From Calliopum simillimum (Eukaryota > Arthropoda > Insecta > Diptera > Lauxaniidae): a DNA stretch of 64,000 nt. Made by a program: the position numbers and the translations under genes. Numbering within the stretch: position 1 is the first letter of the stretch; each line of letters begins with the position of its first letter. The notes below the pieces were generated by a model. That model ran no database searches. It had not been told where the DNA came from and saw nothing but the letters and a program-made list of their open reading frames with translations. Below, piece after piece: positions 60,406 to 64,000 of this stretch. The DNA lies in the NCBI GenBank assembly GCA_951812925.1, contig OX638368.1:12603994-12667993 (forward strand), in the 5' to 3' direction.

Positions 60406-60631
60406 ATTCGATTTTTTTCGAATAATTTTTCAATGATCACTTTCTTTCCACTCACGTTTGAAAAATTGATGGAATATTTACGCGTGAAATGCATCAAATG
60501 ATAGATCAAACATTTCTACGCACATAAAAAACAACAAGCCTGCGCGATAAAGTTACAAAATGATTTTGGTGCACATTTGGGTAATGCGTTTTAACTGTGC
60601 CGTAAGGCATCACTGGCGGGGAATGGGTTAA
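59398..60631 (-). mobile_element. piggyBac-like element 4 (5' end intact, 3' end lost)
   Basis: The right boundary reads GGCATCACTGGCGGGGAATGGG followed by TTAA (60628-60631). On the minus strand this is TTAA-CCCATTCCCCGCCAGTGATG, a piggyBac-type end 220 bp upstream of the candidate transposase start. CCCGCCAGTGAT recurs inverted inside at about 60235-60246. The opposite end was not found. Confidence 0.7.
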
Positions 60632-61227
60632 GCTGCTTTCAGGAATTATTTGCATTGTATTTTTCTTATCTTTATTTTATTGAAAAAAATATAATTATAA
60701 ACAATAAATAATCTGCTTATCGCATTCACGTCATGTACTTGTGCTATAAAAATTCCTTATTAATCATATAAAATCATCTCTTACAAATGTATCTCAATAT
60801 CATGGTGTCCTAATTTAACAAGTGTCTCAAGAAGCTGATATTTTCATATTGTGCTTTGATAAACATAAAAGAAATCCTTGATTTAAGTCCTTAGAACGAA
60901 TAAATTCTACTTGATGTTTTTTAAAAAAAAACTATTTGGCATATGGATTTATTGCTTAACAAATATCATTGATGCAAAATCAAAATATCACTATCATTAT
61001 GATGATACTGCCAACTTACTGTTATGTTTTGAAATAAAGTCTTTAAAACCACTTTTTTAAAGCCCAATCTCCGGGTGTCTTATGCAACTAATGGACCGTT
61101 CTTACGTAAATACTGCAGGTTTTCTTAAACTTTTTGAAGAATATGATGCAAAATAGTGATATTCTACTCATTAAGGACTAAAAAAATAAATTGAAAGCAG
61201 TAGCAAGTGCTTTTAATACAGTTCAGA
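60632..61227. other. Intergenic AT-rich DNA, no feature seen
   Basis: Lies between the piggyBac-like end and the 3' end of the secreted-protein gene. Confidence 0.55.
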
Positions 61228-61233
61228 TTTTAT
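61228..61233 (-). terminator. Poly(A) signal AATAAA of the secreted-protein gene
   Basis: Minus-strand AATAAA about 85 bases downstream of the stop codon (61318), the expected distance for a compact fly gene. Confidence 0.6.
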
Positions 61234-61317
61234 TGGCAAAATTCCATAAATTTTAATAACAATATAATTAAAGAATAAATGCATTTTTTGCATAGCACAG
61301 TTTGGGCTTAGCCCATT

Positions 61318-61753
61318 TTATTCTCCAAAAACTAGTACTGTAGCGTCAACACGGTTATCGCCTGTAAGTTTTTTAAAATCGAAGTGTATTTTAATTTTTT
61401 TTGGTTTTGTATCCAACGACGGTGTTAGCGTATAGCGTGTTTCTGGATATTCATCTGATAGAAGTATTTCAACATATTTGATTGTTTCTCCATTCTAAAA
61501 ATATTAAAATAAAATACTTATGTATTGAAAAAAAAAAATAAAATTTGTCAATAATTCTTACTGGTGTTTCATAATTCAATGTCACTTTGTGATATCGTGC
61601 AGGTAATTTGTCAAGTCCAGGATAATACCGTTCTGTTTTAAGGAGATGACCTTTACTAAGCCGATCGCCAATTGTAATTTGACTATATTTTTGATTGGCA
61701 CAGCAAAGTGCAGCCACTGACACAAAAAGTGCAAGACCCAGTACAAATTTCAT
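61318..61753 (-). CDS. Small secreted protein, MBF2 / salivary secreted peptide-like (two exons)
   Basis: Exon 1 is 61753-61562 (64 codons) and exon 2 is 61494-61318 (58 codons and stop). The 67-bp intron (61561-61495) starts GTAAGA and ends TTTTTAG; the join is in phase 0. The protein starts with a clear signal peptide, MKFVLGLALFVSVAALCCA, leaving a mature chain of about 103 residues. IGDRLSKGHLLKTE, then a VTLNYETP strand, a GETIKYVEI strand and a closing VLVFG follow. This order resembles the MBF2 family ('GDRLL..E', 'V.Y..P', 'TI..I', terminal 'EIYG'), which in flies are secreted, often salivary or haemolymph proteins; the match is by eye. An upstream in-frame ATG at 61780 is disfavoured because it would bury the signal peptide. 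Intact reading frame, correct splice sites, promoter and poly(A) signal argue for a functional gene. Confidence 0.85.
61495..61561 (-). other. Intron of the secreted-protein gene
   Basis: 67 bp, donor GTAAGA, acceptor TTTTTAG preceded by an AT-rich tract; typical size of short fly introns. Reading through it meets a stop, so splicing is needed for the second half of the protein. Confidence 0.8.
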
Positions 61754-61797
61754 TGTATAATAATGAATCAAAATGAACACGTTCTCTGAAACACAAA

Positions 61798-61841
61798 ACT
61801 GAATGCAAAATTAAACTTTCTAGCACATATATATATATATA
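61798..61841 (-). promoter_or_regulatory. Core promoter of the secreted-protein gene
   Basis: Initiator TCAGT at 61802-61798 (A at 61800) lies 47 bases upstream of the start codon. A TATATATA run on the minus strand spans 61841-61827, covering the -30 position. The run is a dinucleotide repeat, so the exact TATA position is uncertain. Confidence 0.5.
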
Positions 61842-61892
61842 AATGAAAATGTCTGTATGTAGGTACCTACATACTTATATGTAAAAATTAGT

Positions 61893-63400
61893 AACGCCGC
61901 CGCACGTCCGCGTGAAATGCGCTTTCTATAGGATTTTGATGAGAGGTATCTCATTTTTTTCAGGAACTTACGTTGATGTCAAATTTGAAAGAATTTTTAA
62001 AATCCCAACGATAGTTTTTTTTTTTAAGTCGAGTAAAGTGATTTTTCAGAAAAAAATTTTTGACCATATTTTTTTAAAGACCAAAATTTTGAAAACAGAG
62101 GCTTAAGAAAAAAATGTAAACCGCAAACTTTATTCTACAGATTTTTCCCTATCATTTGATATTAAGAACATAAAAATTTAACTGCCGTAGAAAAAGTTAT
62201 AACCTTTTGAAAATGAGAGTGTTTTTTTGGTAGTTTGCACACTAAAATCTATATATACCAGCTAGGAAAAAATTTAAATCGAACTGCTGTGAACTTAAAA
62301 AAAAGGTGTCAAATTACTCCTGAGCACTTACTAAATAAGACAAAAAAGTTTTGAAAAAAAGTTCATCGACTACTGTTTGAAAAAGGTCGAAAAACGGTAC
62401 ATTTATTAAAAAGCACAACAAAACAAAACACAAATAGTCATTTTCGATGTTTTTATTAGAGGTGAATTTAAATCTGGTCCCAGAACTGCTTTATCACGTA
62501 GTTTTTGAAATATTGAAACCTAAAATATCAAAAACACGATTTTTGAGTTGATATAAAGGACGCACGAAGCGCAGCCTCTAACGGGAAATAACGCTGCACG
62601 GCTAAACTTTTCCACTGATCTTTATGAAAATAGGAATGGAGCTAGACTCTAGACGCTAGATACCTCTTTCACCATGCATGTTTGACCTAGGGTATCAAGA
62701 TTAATTTTAATGTTGGTAATAACAATTTTAAAAAAATTTAAAAATCGTGTTTTTTATAATTAAGGTTACAATATCTCAAAAACTATATGTGTGCAGTTCT
62801 GGGACCATATTCAAATTCACCACTAATAAAAACGGTGAAAATGACTATTTTTGTTTTGTTTTGTTGTGCTTTTTAACAAATGTACCGTTTTTTGACCTTT
62901 TTCAAACAGTAGTCGATGAACTTTTTTTCAAAACTTTTTTGTCTTATTTAGTAAGTGCTCAGGAGTAATTTGACACCTTTTTTTTAAGTTCACAGCAGTT
63001 CGATTTAAATTTTTTCCTAGCTGGTATATATAGATTTTAGTGTGCAAACTACCAAAAAAACACTCTCATTTTCAAAAGGTTATAACTTTTTCTACGGCAG
63101 TTACATTTTTATGTTCTTAATATCAAATGATAGGGAATAATCTGTAGAATAAAGTTTGCGGTTTACATTTTTTTCTTAAGCCTCTGTTTTGAAAATTTTG
63201 GCCTTTAAAAAAATATGGTCAAAAATTTTGTACTGAAAAATCACTTTACCCGACTTAAAAAAAAACTGTCGTTGGGATTTCAAAAATTCTTTCAAATTTG
63301 ACATCAGCGTAAGTTCCTGAAGAAAATGAGATACGTCCCATCAAAATCCTATAGAAAAAAGTTTTTTGCCTTAAATCGCGCGGATGTGCGCCGCAGCTGA
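61893..63400. mobile_element. Foldback element J: 1.5-kb long inverted repeat
   Basis: Arms of about 660 bp: 61893-62555 against 62725-63400. Examples are TCTATAGGATTTTGATG against the inverse at about 63340-63354, CCGCAAACTTTATTCTACAG against CTGTAGAATAAAGTTTGCGG, and GGTCCCAGAACTG against CAGTTCTGGGACC. The ends are unusually GC-rich for this window (GCCGCCGCACGTCCGCG and, inverted, GCGGCGCACATCCGCG). The ~170-bp loop holds unique sequence. No transposase is present. A target duplication was not resolved. Confidence 0.88.
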
Positions 63401-64000
63401 TTAAATGCAACGAATCGAAGGCTAAAATAAAATTTCGGACGTAACAAATCACTTATCTCAAATTATAAAAAAGTGAGAAGTGGCCTTTCATAATTCTTGC
63501 ACAGTTCTACAAAGCTGAAACGTGTAAATTTTAATTACCTTGTTAAAGTTTTGACGTTACGCCCAATAATGCGATTCGAAAATTTCTGCTAGCTGTCGAG
63601 CAGCTATGACATTTTGTGAATTTTTTTTTTTTTTGTTTTTTATAAATTCTAACGAAATTATTCCGCTCTTGTGCGTGGAGAAAATAAATAGAGCGTACTA
63701 TTTTACTTCCAAAAAATTTTACTGGAATTTCAAGACAGTATAGCGACAAATCCTTAATAACACAAATTTTGTCTTACTGTTTTAATAAATTCAGAGTTTT
63801 GGAATAACCGTACAGTACAGTACTTTTTTCCCAAAAATTATAAATAATATTAACCTTGTAGGCGAGAAGCCGAGGTCCATAAAGTGAGCTCTGCAGCTGT
63901 GACGAATTTCGATGTTTTTTGATTGGGAATTTCGAGCTATTTTCGACCTTTTCAACAGTAATTTCGAGCTGTCTGGGAAATTTTCCATTTTCCGGAAAAG
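63401..64000. other. Non-coding stretch to window end, no gene seen
   Basis: Short frames at 63543-63988 have no recognisable features. Confidence 0.5.

Overview
The window looks like gene-poor, AT-rich nuclear DNA of an insect, most probably a higher fly (Diptera). The reasons are a short GT-AG intron of 67 bases in the one clear gene, fly-type core promoter motifs (TATA plus TCAGT or TCATTT initiators), abundant CA/TA-rich low-complexity DNA, and remnants of LOA/I-type and endonuclease-RT non-LTR retrotransposons, piggyBac-like and pogo-like DNA transposons. The species cannot be named from sequence alone. There are no bacterial operons, rRNA genes or CRISPR arrays. Nearly all open reading frames here are chance products of AT-rich sequence or of stop-free tandem repeats.

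Genes: one well-supported gene lies at 61318-61753 (minus): a two-exon gene for a 122-residue secreted protein resembling the MBF2 / 'salivary secreted peptide' type, with an initiator, a TA-rich element and a poly(A) signal in place. A second, weaker candidate is an intronless 103-codon gene at 50126-50437 (minus), lysine-rich and probably helical, with TATA and initiator motifs at the right spacing. All other coding sequence belongs to decayed transposons: a LOA/I-type RNase H fragment (4955-5665), an endonuclease-RT C-terminus (16428-16580, with two relatives at 30.9 and 48.65 kb), piggyBac-like transposase pieces (about 20.8, 24.0 and 59.4-60.4 kb) and a pogo-like transposase tail with a PHD-like zinc finger (39.04-39.44 kb).

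Layout: 0-0.6 kb is the end of a foldback repeat family ('F'), which recurs at 4.4-5.9, 9.4, 22.4, 45.9 and 55.75-58.35 kb. 12.3-13.2 kb is an 8-bp satellite. 14.0-14.46 kb holds three copies of a 147-bp repeat. 15.88-17.38 kb is a DNA element with perfect 36-bp inverted ends ('D'). 19.88-21.29 kb is a piggyBac-like element. 22.1-28.5 kb is a dense nest of DNA elements. 33.4-34.0 kb is a degenerate minisatellite, and 36.57-37.21 kb is an AAAAG polypurine array. 38.54-39.77 kb is the pogo-like element 'B'. 42.0-43.2 kb appears to be a very old tandem repeat with a ~140-bp period. 55.9-57.4 and 61.9-63.4 kb are long near-perfect inverted repeats.

The most interesting pattern is architectural. 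Four TA-type elements (A, B, C, D) each carry a private 8-15 bp motif that is present in or near the terminal repeats and reiterated inside. Several TTAA-flanked piggyBac-like elements each carry their own palindrome close to one end. In addition, at least six long foldback structures could be transcribed into hairpin RNA; one of them begins about 90 bp upstream of the secreted-protein gene's predicted start site.
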